Part shown: positions 16,029 through 23,348 of the stretch, piece by piece
Layout: every line of letters begins with the position of its first letter
Numbering within the stretch: the first letter of the stretch is position 1
NCBI GenBank assembly: GCA_049325575.1
Contig: JBMOLK010000025.1
Location: 1-23,348, forward strand
Reading direction: 5' to 3'
Source: JBMOLK01 sp049325575
GTDB lineage: Bacteria > Bacillota > Clostridia > Acetivibrionales > Acetivibrionaceae
DNA: 23,348 nt
Made by a program: the position numbers and the translations under genes
The notes under the pieces: generated by a model
Told to the model about the DNA's origin: nothing
The model's database searches: none
What the model saw: the letters and a program-made list of their open reading frames with translations, nothing else

Positions 16029-16451
16029 GCTATGGCATTTTATAACTCTTGTTAAGTGTTATAATTGTAAGTTACTCAATAAAAAGTAAAATATTGTATA
16101 TATATATTTATTTATAACCATTATATATTATTGTTAACTGGAATTCAACAATTTATAGCTATTTATAAAACAAAGTTAATCGAGTTTTGTTAAAATGAGA
16201 TAAAAAAGGTAATATGAACGCCTTGAGTTTATTAAAGTTAATAGTTAATAGTTGATAATTGACGAAATATTTGTAATAATAGTTCTATAACTACTAGTGT
16301 GTTGCATTTTTTAATACTTAAGTAGTAAGGATATGATTTACTTTTCTTGAAATAATCTGATCCTTCCAGCTAAATATTGGCTGCTGGAATACTTGAGGCA
16401 TCGACGGGATTGGGTTGCGGTATGAGGTATATTATACGAGGGGGTTATTTA
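16029..16451. other. A/T-rich intergenic region with short repeats
   Basis: No coding signal is seen. It contains a run of heptamers at 16236-16263 (AGTTAAT twice, then AGTTGAT and AATTGAC), and an inverted repeat TTCCAGC (16364-16370) / GCTGGAA (16383-16389). The promoter of the membrane glycosyltransferase at 16452 must lie here, but no hexamer pair with proper spacing stood out. The beta-propeller gene promoter may also lie here or within the dockerin remnant. Confidence 0.5.
16236..16263 (+). repeat. Degenerate tandem heptamer repeat
   Basis: Four adjacent 7-bp units: AGTTAAT, AGTTAAT, AGTTGAT and AATTGAC. The first two are identical and the others differ by one or a few bases. No function is evident. 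Confidence 0.5.
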
Positions 16452-18364
16452 ATGGTCGACATTCTGATTATTGCCATAACAATTATATTAACAATAACGG
16501 TTTTATTATGGCTAGGTGAAGTGAGGAATAAAAGAAGCAATAAAAACTCTTTTGTGAATACTGGTAAAAACTCTTCCAATAATGGACTATTTAGTAAAAA
16601 CCCTTCCGATGCTGGGTTATTTGGGAAAATTACTGATTTTGTGGACAAGTATTCGTCCGACACAATATCCGGTACAGTCAAAATTGGAAGGTTTCATATA
16701 AATATCGGGTATATTTTATTCGCAGTAATTCTTATAGTGGGTACTGTTGTCAGAGTATATGATTTTGGGAACAACCCCCCGGGTTTAAACCAGGATGAGG
16801 CGTCGGGAGCTTACGATGCATTCTCACTTGCAGAATACGGAGTTGACAGGAATGGCGATCGTTTCCCTGTTCATTTGGTTTCATGGGGAAGCGGGCAAAA
16901 TGCTCTTTATGCATATATTATCATACCGTTTATCAAATTGTTCGGACTTACAGAAGTTACAGCATCACTGGGAAACCTTATTTTCGGGATACTAACACTT
17001 ATACTCCTTTTCTTTAGTGTTAAAATCATCAAAAATATGGAAGTTGCACTGCTTTCAACTTTTGTTCTTGCCATTTCACCATGGCACATCATGCTTTCCA
17101 GATGGGGACTGCCAGAGAACATACTTCCTTCGATCGTTATGATAGGCATATTTTTCTGTGCTTTGTCATTTAAAAAACCCTTTTATTTTCTTTTGTGCTC
17201 GGCATTTATGGCTTTAAGTCTATATGCATATGGGACCGCTTATATAGTAGTTCCTGGAATTCTGCTTTTATACGGCCTTTATGAGCTATATTTCACCTCA
17301 AATAAAAAAGAATGGTTTTTTAAGTATACTAAAGCCTTTTTGGTATTTTTCACAGTATCCATACCGATAATAATGTTTATTTATATAAACGTTATATCGC
17401 CAACCACAGAGTCCATCAAGCTGGGGTTCATGACAATACCAAAGCTTGTAGAAACAGGCACGAGATACAAGCAGGTGGTGTTTTTAAGTGGCGATTATCA
17501 AAATATTCTAAGTATACTNNNNNNNNNNTCTCTCAAAACTTCAAATATTATTATGGTACGGTCTTCAAGCAGGAAGGTGCCATCTGGAATATAATAAATG
17601 AGTATGGCAACATATACCTTGTTAGTAACATCTTCTTTTTCGTAGGCTTTGCTGCAGCTATCTTTGGTACAATTAAATCCTTCATAACAAAAAAAATAAG
17701 ACCTGATTTTCTGTTCCTTGTATGGTTTGTATTAAGTACTATTCTTGGTATAGTGAATGAAACCAATACAAACAGAATGAATATAATATTTATTCCAATG
17801 ATATATTTTGTAGGTTATGGAATCTATATGCTTGCATTTATTACAGGCTTTTTTATAAAATTGATTGCAGCTTCCATATCAAAGGTTCCGGAGGTTTTCC
17901 CGGTTTATTCCTTTACAAAGGCTTCTGCTATTATTGTTATTGCAGCTGTAGCCTATATTGGTCCATTTAACTCATTTAGCAACTATTACTTCAAAGACTA
18001 CCAGCATACCATAGGACATTTTTTCCGCAAATCCTTCAAGGAGGCGATAGAGTATACTCAAAAGGAGAATACCCTAACCAAAACCGTGTATGTGTCCAAT
18101 TTTACCGAAGCGTACGTTTATGTACTCTTTTATACAAAATATGATCCGAATGAATTCTACAAAACGGTTAATTATGCGGTTCCCAATGCAGAGTTCAGGC
18201 CGGTCCAATCCTTTGGCAATTACAGCTTTGTTTCTATAGAAGGAAACATTGTTCCACCGGATGATTGCTTCTATATTGTAGAGAATGATAAAGTTCATTA
18301 TTTTACAGGTAAGGAACCAAAGCGAATTGAGCGTTTTCTAAATTATACCGTACTTGAATTCTAA
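16452..18364 (+). CDS. GT39/PMT-like membrane glycosyltransferase, interrupted by an assembly gap
   Basis: The start is the ATG at 16452, with GAGGGGG before it; an in-frame TTG at 16377 has no such site. Upstream of the gap about 355 codons are readable: a first membrane helix (about 3-21), a Ser/Asn-rich linker with two GLF-K repeats (about 45-59), then a polytopic domain whose first loop has NPPGLNQDEASGAYDA (108-123). The acidic pair (Asp115, Glu116) fits the catalytic loop of polyprenyl-phosphate-sugar-dependent GT-C enzymes. After the 10 N the same kind of protein continues in the frame opening at 17531 (SQNFKYYYGTVFKQEGAIWN) with further helices and a C-terminal soluble domain ending at 18364. 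I therefore treat it as one gene. The frames on the two sides do not match a gap of exactly 10 bases. Substrate unknown; cell-surface protein or glycan mannosylation-type transfer is likely. Confidence 0.8.
17519..17528. other. Assembly gap (10 N)
   Basis: Ten undetermined bases lie within the membrane glycosyltransferase gene. To keep one reading frame from 16452 to 18364 the missing length must leave remainder 2 on division by 3, so the 10 N are a placeholder or there is an error nearby. Confidence 0.99.
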
Positions 18365-18425
18365 TTTGTCCGCGGTTTTTAATTATAGTGATGGTGGGGC
18401 AAAAGGGCAGAAGAATAACGGCGAA

Positions 18426-18459
18426 AAATAAGCTGAGGCACACTCTCCTCAGCTTATTT
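18426..18459. terminator. Bidirectional terminator between convergent glycosyltransferase genes
   Basis: A perfect 13-bp stem, AAATAAGCTGAGG (18426-18438) with CCTCAGCTTATTT (18447-18459), has an 8-nt loop. A/T tracts flank both sides (the A run at 18424-18428 gives a U tract on the minus strand). It lies between the plus-strand gene ending at 18364 and the minus-strand gene ending at 18509. Confidence 0.85.
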
Positions 18460-18508
18460 ATGTATATTTAAAATAATAAAAAGGTCTTAGAACGGCATAA
18501 GGCTTGTC

Positions 18509-19237
18509 CTATTTATTATCACTACTAATATATTTCTTTTTTATATTGGCGATATCCTTTAGTATTCTGGTTGACTCCTTTAAAATTCTTACCTTGCTTC
18601 CTTTTACGTCCATCCATCCTCTAAGCGGACACTCCAATATGTTTTTATTTTTTAGCCTTAATATGATTTCAACATCGAATATCCATTTTGAAATAAATGG
18701 ATGGTTAAAGGTTTGATCAATGATATCCTTTTTGAAAAGCTTTGCACCACATTGAGAGTCATAGCTGTCTATTTTAAGAACAATGCCTACCAAAGAGGCG
18801 AATAAACGGCCAAGATAGTGCCTTTTAAAGCTTCTTCTGATCTCACTGCCCAGTTTATATATTCTAGACCCGAATATTCCGTCTATATTACAGCTGAATA
18901 GTTGTGAGTATGCTAGAAAGTATTGCACTTCGTCTAGGGGAGTAGAGAGGTCAGCATCCCAAAATCCAATCCAATCCAAGTCATCGTATATGGGTAATGT
19001 TTTTGCATGCAGCATACCTTGCCTTACAGCTTCTGCCTTGCCCGAGTTTTTTTCCAGGTTCAAAGCATACATGTTTTCTTTAAGGTTTGTTTTAATAAAC
19101 TCACATGTATTGTCAATGGAGCCATCATTGACAAAAAGGAAATGATAATTGTATCCTTCAAATTTTCTAAAGTCCAGCCTTTTTTCTTCGTTATAACATG
19201 GTATAATCAGTAAGACCTTTTTTTGCATATCACACAT
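18509..19237 (-). CDS. Family 2 glycosyltransferase, polyprenyl-phosphate glucosyltransferase-like
   Basis: A 242-residue GT-A protein: VLLIIPCYNEEKRL near the N terminus (residues 8-21), FLFVNDGSIDNT (about 33-44), NSGKAEAVRQGM (about 64-75) and the metal-binding DADLSTPLDE (about 94-103), followed by QCGAKLFKK and a KWIFDVEIILR motif with the likely catalytic acidic residue. The order of motifs is that of the ALG5/DPM1-like branch, which transfers a sugar from a nucleotide donor to polyprenyl phosphate. No membrane helix is evident. CGGGG precedes the ATG at 19237, and the gene overlaps the 3' end of the methyltransferase gene by 31 nt, so the two are co-transcribed. Product sugar unknown. 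Confidence 0.85.
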   Translation of the reverse strand: MCDMQKKVLLIIPCYNEEKRLDFRKFEGYNYHFLFVNDGSIDNTCEFIKTNLKENMYALNLEKNSGKAEAVRQGMLHAKTLPIYDDLDWIGFWDADLSTPLDEVQYFLAYSQLFSCNIDGIFGSRIYKLGSEIRRSFKRHYLGRLFASLVGIVLKIDSYDSQCGAKLFKKDIIDQTFNHPFISKWIFDVEIILRLKNKNILECPLRGWMDVKGSKVRILKESTRILKDIANIKKKYISSDNK

Positions 19238-19944
19238 ATTGACAACCCCGTAAAAATTATTTTAAATTTATATAAATAAGCATTTATTTTAAAGTCAAGG
19301 TTAAGAAGTTTTGTAATCAGCCTGGTAATAATACTATCGCATCTTAATGGCCATTTACCTATTCCTTGCTTCTTATTGTTCAATAAACCTGCCTTTTCCA
19401 AAAGCTTTTCAAGACCTCTGATAAAGAAAAGTGTAGTATAGAAATAGTGGCATTTAAATACATCAAGGTTATTTCTATGGAGAATGCTTTGTATATATTT
19501 AATGTTATATCTCCTGAAGTGCCTCATAAACCTGTCATGATTTGAGAATAAAAACTGATGGGCAGGCAAAGTTATAATTATTTCACCGCCAGGCTTTAGT
19601 ATTCTTAAGACGGAACTTAGAAAAGACTCCTCATCTTCTACATGCTCCAGGACATCCATCAAAACTACTGCATCAATGCTGTTTTGGGGAACCTGTTCTA
19701 ATGTCCTGCACTTAACAATACCGTCAACAGAAGTTTCCAGGTTTTCAAAGTTTTTATCAACTGCATAAATGATTTTACTGGTTATTTCTCTAAGCAATTT
19801 AGTAAAATACAGGTCTCCGGCTCCTATGTCGGCATAGCAAAAAGCAGCAGGATTAACCCTCAATAAATCCAGTATACAGAAGGCTCTTGAAATCTCCCAA
19901 GGATGTCTATTGAATGTATAGTCGTTTTTTTCTATTATATCCAT
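19207..19944 (-). CDS. Class I SAM-dependent methyltransferase
   Basis: A 245-residue protein. The SAM-binding motif I is YADIGAGDLYFTKLL (about residues 38-52), with the acidic motif II in YAVDKNFEN (about 66-74). Motif IV-V appears as VVLMDVLEHVEDEESF followed by ILKPGGEIIITLP, typical of the Methyltransf_11/23 group. The C-terminal part has hydrophobic and basic helices (FYTTLFFIRGLEKLLEKAG), which suggests a membrane-near or lipid-linked substrate. It overlaps the downstream GT2 gene, and both lie among polyprenyl-sugar enzymes, so modification of a glycan or glycolipid is the likely role. The acceptor cannot be told from sequence. Confidence 0.82.
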   Translation of the reverse strand: MDIIEKNDYTFNRHPWEISRAFCILDLLRVNPAAFCYADIGAGDLYFTKLLREITSKIIYAVDKNFENLETSVDGIVKCRTLEQVPQNSIDAVVLMDVLEHVEDEESFLSSVLRILKPGGEIIITLPAHQFLFSNHDRFMRHFRRYNIKYIQSILHRNNLDVFKCHYFYTTLFFIRGLEKLLEKAGLLNNKKQGIGKWPLRCDSIITRLITKLLNLDFKINAYLYKFKIIFTGLSICVICKKRSY

Positions 19945-20016
19945 TTATTACTCTCCGGCAAACTTAAAAGATTAAATAATATATATAAGAAAATCTAAAT
20001 TACATATTATATAGTT

Positions 20017-20041
20017 ATTCTATCAAAAAATTCTATCAAAA
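20017..20041. repeat. Tandem 12-bp direct repeat
   Basis: Two copies of ATTCTATCAAAA begin at 20017 and 20030 (period 13), within the divergent promoter region. They could be a regulator site or a slippage product. Confidence 0.5.
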
Positions 20042-20180
20042 TGCAAATCAAACTTCATTTATAGTATCTATAAACACAATAATTTATGACTATTGTCGAA
20101 AAACAGTTGATTTTATAGTAGTTAAGAAGGATATCTTCCTTAATTGTTATTTAATCATAAATACAATTTACATAAAATTA

Positions 20181-20210
20181 TTGACTTTTCAGCACTTGAA
20201 GAATTAAAAT
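20181..20210 (+). promoter_or_regulatory. Promoter candidate for the 20257-23348 gene cluster
   Basis: TTGACT at 20181-20186 and TAAAAT at 20205-20210 are separated by 18 nt, both one mismatch from the sigma-A consensus. It is 47 nt upstream of the TTG start at 20257, and no terminator is evident after it until beyond the window. Confidence 0.5.
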
Positions 20211-20256
20211 TAATTATGCGTATATACCAGCTAAAACATACTGGGGGTGCACCATT

Positions 20257-21579
20257 TTGGCAAATATGCACATTAAGCCTTTTAAAACAGGCAATGGCAA
20301 TATGTTAGAAAACTGTTTATCTACTTTTAAGAATGTCATCTACAGCTTATTCCCTCCGCCTTCTACCGATAGCAGCAGAATTAAAAGTGTTATATTATCA
20401 CCATACATAAGATTAGTTGTTTTTCTTGCAATAAGTTTTATTTTTTTTGACATACTTTTTCATTCCGTTAGAGTAGAACCACAGCGGCCAGTTTTGAATC
20501 ACTTTGTACATCAGGCCCAAGCTCTTCTGGATGGAAATATTGATATACCAAATCATCTTCCCGATACAGCAATATATAATGGAAAATATTATGTTATTTA
20601 TCCGCCATTCCCGACACTTATTCTTTTACCTCTGGTTGCGATGTTCGGAATGCGTCTTCCTCTGACAGTTATCTGTATTATAATGACTTTGATTAGCCTA
20701 TATGCGCTAACATGCATATTTGCTAATTTGAAGATTGAAAAACGATTTATTCCATGGCTCCTGGTAGCTTTCTTTTGGGGAACAGGCTACTGGTATTCAC
20801 TAAGTTGGAGTGAGGGAGTAGGTTTTTTCGCTCATATAGCAGCTGTAATGACGATGCTGCTTGCCATCAGTGAAAGTATGCGTAAAGGTAGAGGATGGCT
20901 GGTGGGCCTTTTTCTCGGTGCGTCTTTCCTCTCACGTCAGCTTAGCATATATTTTACTCTCTTCTTTATAGTTATGCTGTGGGAAAACATCAATTATAAT
21001 ACCGATAAGAAGAAAGTCGTCAATATTCTCTCGTTCTTCTTTACTCTAGGCATAGCAGGACTTATCTATATATCTTATAACTGGTTAAGATTTGGGAATA
21101 TTTTTGAGACAGGCTACGGCTTCATCGAACTGGGTTCGTTCTGCAGGGAACGGGTTGAAATGTACGGGCAATTCAGTATTCACTATATACCGTTCAATTT
21201 TGTTTATATGTTTCTCCAGGGCTACCATATGAATTTCGGAGGCTCCACTAATTTAGCTGTTGAGGGCGTTAATAAATTCGGAACTGCCCTCACATTTGCA
21301 AGTCCTTTTGTATTCTTTGCTTTCTGGGCCAAACTAAAAAAGAGTCTTTTATATGCAGCATGGGTTTCAATTATTCTTACAATAATACATCAACTAATGT
21401 ACTATAATAACGGATGGATTCAATACAACACCCAGCGTTTTACTCTTGACTTCTTACCGCTGCTTATGGTATTGGTAGCATTGGGAACTAAAAAAGTTCC
21501 TGGGAAAGTATGGAAACCTTTTATAGTTTTTGCAGTATTCCTTAATGCCTTGACTTTTATGATAATACCAAGACTATAG
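20257..21579 (+). CDS. Polytopic GT-C-type membrane glycosyltransferase
   Basis: A 440-residue protein. The TTG at 20257 has GGGGG 9 nt upstream; the ATG at 20266 is the alternative. About ten hydrophobic segments are seen from residue 47 on. The first extracytoplasmic loop (about 72-108) has EPQRPVLNHFVHQAQALLDG and later YNGKYYVIYPPFPTLILLP, a pattern found in ArnT/PMT-like transferases that use polyprenyl-phosphate sugars. Basic NYNTDKKK and LRFGN loops lie between helices. No substrate can be assigned. It is followed closely by the UbiA-like gene and appears to open an operon that continues beyond the window. Confidence 0.7.
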   Translation: MANMHIKPFKTGNGNMLENCLSTFKNVIYSLFPPPSTDSSRIKSVILSPYIRLVVFLAISFIFFDILFHSVRVEPQRPVLNHFVHQAQALLDGNIDIPNHLPDTAIYNGKYYVIYPPFPTLILLPLVAMFGMRLPLTVICIIMTLISLYALTCIFANLKIEKRFIPWLLVAFFWGTGYWYSLSWSEGVGFFAHIAAVMTMLLAISESMRKGRGWLVGLFLGASFLSRQLSIYFTLFFIVMLWENINYNTDKKKVVNILSFFFTLGIAGLIYISYNWLRFGNIFETGYGFIELGSFCRERVEMYGQFSIHYIPFNFVYMFLQGYHMNFGGSTNLAVEGVNKFGTALTFASPFVFFAFWAKLKKSLLYAAWVSIILTIIHQLMYYNNGWIQYNTQRFTLDFLPLLMVLVALGTKKVPGKVWKPFIVFAVFLNALTFMIIPRL

Positions 21580-21624
21580 CTAAATAAACACTGAATGATG
21601 ACTTTTATTCCTGAAGGAGTTAAG

Positions 21625-22509
21625 ATGGTTACTAACATCAAACACTATATTCAACTAATAAGACCTCATCAATATTCTAAAAATCTGTTTATGTTCCTGC
21701 CAGCTTTCTTTGCTTTAAAGATTGCTGATATAGCTGTGATATTAAAGCTATGGCTGGCTTTTGCAATATTCTCACTCATAGCAAGCACAGTATATGTAAT
21801 TAACGATATACGTGACATTGAATATGATAAAGAACACCCTATAAAAAGGAACAGACCTCTTGCTTCGGGTAAAATACAGGTAAAACATGCAGCATTTACA
21901 GCAATTTTATTTGCTTTGACCGGCTTTACCGTTTCAGTTTTCCTGAACATGCAAATGTTTTATCTGGTTGTACTATATTTTATATTAAATATTCTATATT
22001 CTGTTAAACTTAAACATATAGCTATAGTAGACATATGTATAATAGCTGTAGGGTTCTGTATTAGAGTTTTTGTAGGTGGGGTAATAGCTGATGTTGAACT
22101 GTCCGAATGGATAATTCTTATGACCTTTTTACTTGCAGTATTTCTTGCTTTGGCAAAGCGGCGTGATGATGTTCTCATTTTTTTGAAAAGCGGGGACAAG
22201 CCCAGAAAGAATATAGACGGATATAACCTTGAATTTATAGATGCTTCAATGATAATTATGGCATCTGTTGTTATTGTTTCATATATCATGTACTCTGTAT
22301 CATTTGAAGTTACTTCAAGGCTTCATACTGACAAGTTGTATATAACGGTGCTTTTTGTTATTCTGGGGATACTAAGATACCTGCAGATAACATTTGTTGA
22401 AAACAGAAGCGGTTCTCCAACAGAGATATTTTTAAAAGACAGGTTTATACAGTTCTCTGTAGCTGCGTGGTTATTAACTTTTGGGGTGGTAATATATAAT
22501 GCTGGCTAA
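21625..22509 (+). CDS. UbiA-family prenyltransferase, decaprenyl-phosphate phosphoribosyltransferase-like
   Basis: The frame opens at ATGs at 21595 and 21598, but AAGGAG ends at 21618, 6 nt before the ATG at 21625, so I take 294 residues. LIRPHQYSKNLF (11-22) is the N-terminal signature of the DPPR synthase-like branch. The first Asp-rich motif is NDIRDIEYD (60-68), followed by the HPIKRNRPLASG loop (71-82); further helices follow with YSVKLKHIAIVD and LALAKRRDD. Members of this branch in actinobacteria attach phosphoribose from PRPP to decaprenyl phosphate; other UbiA members prenylate quinone precursors. The neighbouring GtrA-like and SDR-like genes favour the first role. The last 11 bases overlap the next gene. 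Confidence 0.82.
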   Translation: MVTNIKHYIQLIRPHQYSKNLFMFLPAFFALKIADIAVILKLWLAFAIFSLIASTVYVINDIRDIEYDKEHPIKRNRPLASGKIQVKHAAFTAILFALTGFTVSVFLNMQMFYLVVLYFILNILYSVKLKHIAIVDICIIAVGFCIRVFVGGVIADVELSEWIILMTFLLAVFLALAKRRDDVLIFLKSGDKPRKNIDGYNLEFIDASMIIMASVVIVSYIMYSVSFEVTSRLHTDKLYITVLFVILGILRYLQITFVENRSGSPTEIFLKDRFIQFSVAAWLLTFGVVIYNAG

Positions 22510-22840
22510 AATTTATCTTGTTCTATCCATATTACTTGGGGCTTGCGGGCAAGTAATGTTTAAATTGGGAATTGATAAAACTCATAAGGAAAATCTACAA
22601 TTCTATTTGGAGTTAATGCTGAATAAATGGATAATACTTGGGTTCTTTAGCTATGGTGTTAGTTTCCTTTTGTGGATGAGAGTCCTAAAGTTTTATGATG
22701 TCAGCTTTGCCAGGTCCTTTACCAGTATAGGGTATATCGTCACCTATATACTTGCCATTTTTCTGTTGGGAGAAGAGTTAACAATAAGACGATTAATGGC
22801 AATAGCTTTAATAACTGGAGGAGTATTTTTATTAAAGTAA
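22499..22840 (+). CDS. SMR/EamA-like small four-helix membrane protein
   Basis: A 113-residue protein with four hydrophobic segments (about 3-22, 42-60, 66-88 and 93-112), the layout of small multidrug resistance and ArnE/ArnF-type proteins. At the place where drug-exporting SMR proteins carry the essential Glu14 in helix 1, the sequence reads LGACGQVMFKLG, with no acidic residue. That argues against proton-coupled drug export and for a lipid-linked sugar flippase-like role, as ArnE/ArnF. It overlaps the UbiA-like gene by 11 nt and precedes the GtrA-family gene. The function is inferred from context. Confidence 0.75.
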   Translation: MLAKIYLVLSILLGACGQVMFKLGIDKTHKENLQFYLELMLNKWIILGFFSYGVSFLLWMRVLKFYDVSFARSFTSIGYIVTYILAIFLLGEELTIRRLMAIALITGGVFLLK

Positions 22841-22893
22841 CTGCAAAGCTTATTATAAACTGGATATTATGACTTAAGATAGGTGGAATGTAT

Positions 22894-23307
22894 ATGATTA
22901 ATTTGGCTGTAAAATATGCTCTGTTTGCTGCCGTATCAACGGTGGGTAACTTGTTGACACAACACATGGTCCAAATATTTGTACTGCATACATTTATGGG
23001 GAGATACAGCATATATCCTGCCATCTTTTTAGGTACCCTTGTGGGCCTTGTAATAAAATATACCCTTGATAAAAGATTTATATTTTTTTATAATACAAAG
23101 AATCAGGCGGAAAATGCCGGAAAATTCTTGCTGTATTCATTTATGGGAATATTTACGACACTTATATTCTGGTTTTTTGAACTTTTATTCAATTCATTGT
23201 TTGAATTTGATCTGGCAAAATATATAGGAGCTGTTATAGGCTTAACTATAGGATATGTATTAAAGTATAACCTTGATAAGAAGTTTGTATTTAAGAAATT
23301 TGTTTAG
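22894..23307 (+). CDS. GtrA-family membrane protein
   Basis: ATGs occur at 22888 and 22894; GGTGG at 22882-22886 is spaced correctly only for 22894, giving 137 residues. There are four hydrophobic segments. The typical GtrA elements are the early VKYALFAAVSTVGNLL, and two similar motifs, VIKYTLDKRFIF (about 54-65) and VLKYNLDKKFVF (about 122-133), each after a helix. GtrA proteins are thought to help move or present polyprenyl-phosphate sugars; the actinobacterial relative Rv3789 works in arabinan synthesis. It stops right at the ribosome binding site (GGAGG, 23307-23311) of the next gene. Confidence 0.85.
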   Translation: MINLAVKYALFAAVSTVGNLLTQHMVQIFVLHTFMGRYSIYPAIFLGTLVGLVIKYTLDKRFIFFYNTKNQAENAGKFLLYSFMGIFTTLIFWFFELLFNSLFEFDLAKYIGAVIGLTIGYVLKYNLDKKFVFKKFV

Positions 23308-23318
23308 GAGGTTTTTTC

Positions 23319-23348
23319 ATGAAAGTTTTGGTTACAGGCGGCTCGGGG
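23319..23348 (+). CDS. NAD-dependent epimerase/dehydratase-like protein (3' cut by window)
   Basis: Ten codons are visible, MKVLVTGGSG, after GGAGG at 23307-23311. This is the first beta strand and start of the glycine-rich loop of a Rossmann-fold SDR-type nucleotide-sugar epimerase or dehydratase. It continues the same operon. The precise sugar cannot be inferred from ten residues. Confidence 0.6.
   Translation, partial: MKVLVTGGSG

Larger units (their letters stand above)
19945..20256. other. Divergent intergenic region
   Basis: A/T-rich DNA between the minus-strand methyltransferase and the plus-strand membrane transferase. It holds a 13-bp-period direct repeat (ATTCTATCAAAA at 20017-20028 and 20030-20041) and a plus-strand promoter candidate at 20181-20210. 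No minus-strand hexamer pair with proper spacing was convincing. No gene is seen. Confidence 0.6.

Noticed and set aside
16259..16291. TTGACG followed by TATAAC as promoter for the 16452 gene
   Set aside because: The spacing is 21 nt and the position is about 160 nt upstream; not convincing.
16377..16451. N-terminal extension of the membrane glycosyltransferase from a TTG
   Set aside because: No ribosome binding site precedes the TTG, while GAGGGGG precedes the ATG at 16452.
17551..17766. Minus-strand ORF near the gap, and the plus-strand ATG at 17753 as a gene start
   Set aside because: The frame containing 17753 is open back to the gap and encodes a continuous membrane protein, so 17753 is internal; the minus ORF is a shadow.

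Overview
The window is low-GC Gram-positive DNA from a spore-forming Clostridium. It is rich in A/T, carries strong GGAGG-type ribosome binding sites, and holds most of a spoIIIA sporulation operon. An OLE RNA gene and a secreted protein with a type I dockerin point to an anaerobic, probably thermophilic, cellulosome-producing clostridium of the Clostridium thermocellum / Acetivibrio group. The species is inference. A run of 10 N marks an unfinished assembly gap at 17519-17528.

Bases 1-4459 hold spoIIIAB (5' end cut by the window) to spoIIIAH, the mother-cell part of the SpoIIIA-SpoIIQ channel. Bases 4520-6501 hold a housekeeping unit with its own sigma-A-like extended -10 promoter: Asp23, its membrane anchor AmaP, a DUF2273 membrane protein and NusB. 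From 6588 follow xseA, xseB, ispA and a divergent-PAP2 (DUF212) membrane protein.

The most remarkable element is a structured, GC-richer, non-coding stretch of about 630 nt at 9601-10228. I recognise it as OLE RNA (Ornate, Large, Extremophilic). It is followed directly by the gene for its membrane partner OapA, then dxs and tlyA. This isoprenoid/OLE layout (ispA - DUF212 - ole - oapA - dxs - tlyA) is the classic OLE neighbourhood. OLE RNA is known to form a membrane-bound RNP with Oap proteins and to affect tolerance of cold, alcohol and Mg2+ stress. Four successive protein genes here use GTG or TTG starts.

A bidirectional terminator at 13682-13712 ends this unit. On the minus strand follows a secreted beta-propeller protein with a C-terminal dockerin (13735-15801). 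Just upstream of it lies a frameshifted remnant of a second linker-dockerin tail (15831-16028) with no enzyme attached.

The rest (16452-23348) looks like a surface-glycan or glycolipid region using polyprenyl-phosphate sugars. It has a GT39/PMT-like membrane glycosyltransferase split by the gap; a convergent, overlapping methyltransferase and ALG5-like GT2 pair; a second polytopic GT-C-type transferase; a UbiA-family decaprenyl-phosphate phosphoribosyltransferase-like protein; an SMR/ArnE-like small membrane protein; a GtrA-family protein; and the first codons of a Rossmann-fold epimerase-type gene. The combination of UbiA, GtrA and an SDR-like protein recalls the decaprenyl-phosphoryl-arabinose pathway of actinobacteria. 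I see no tRNA, rRNA, CRISPR array or complete insertion sequence.
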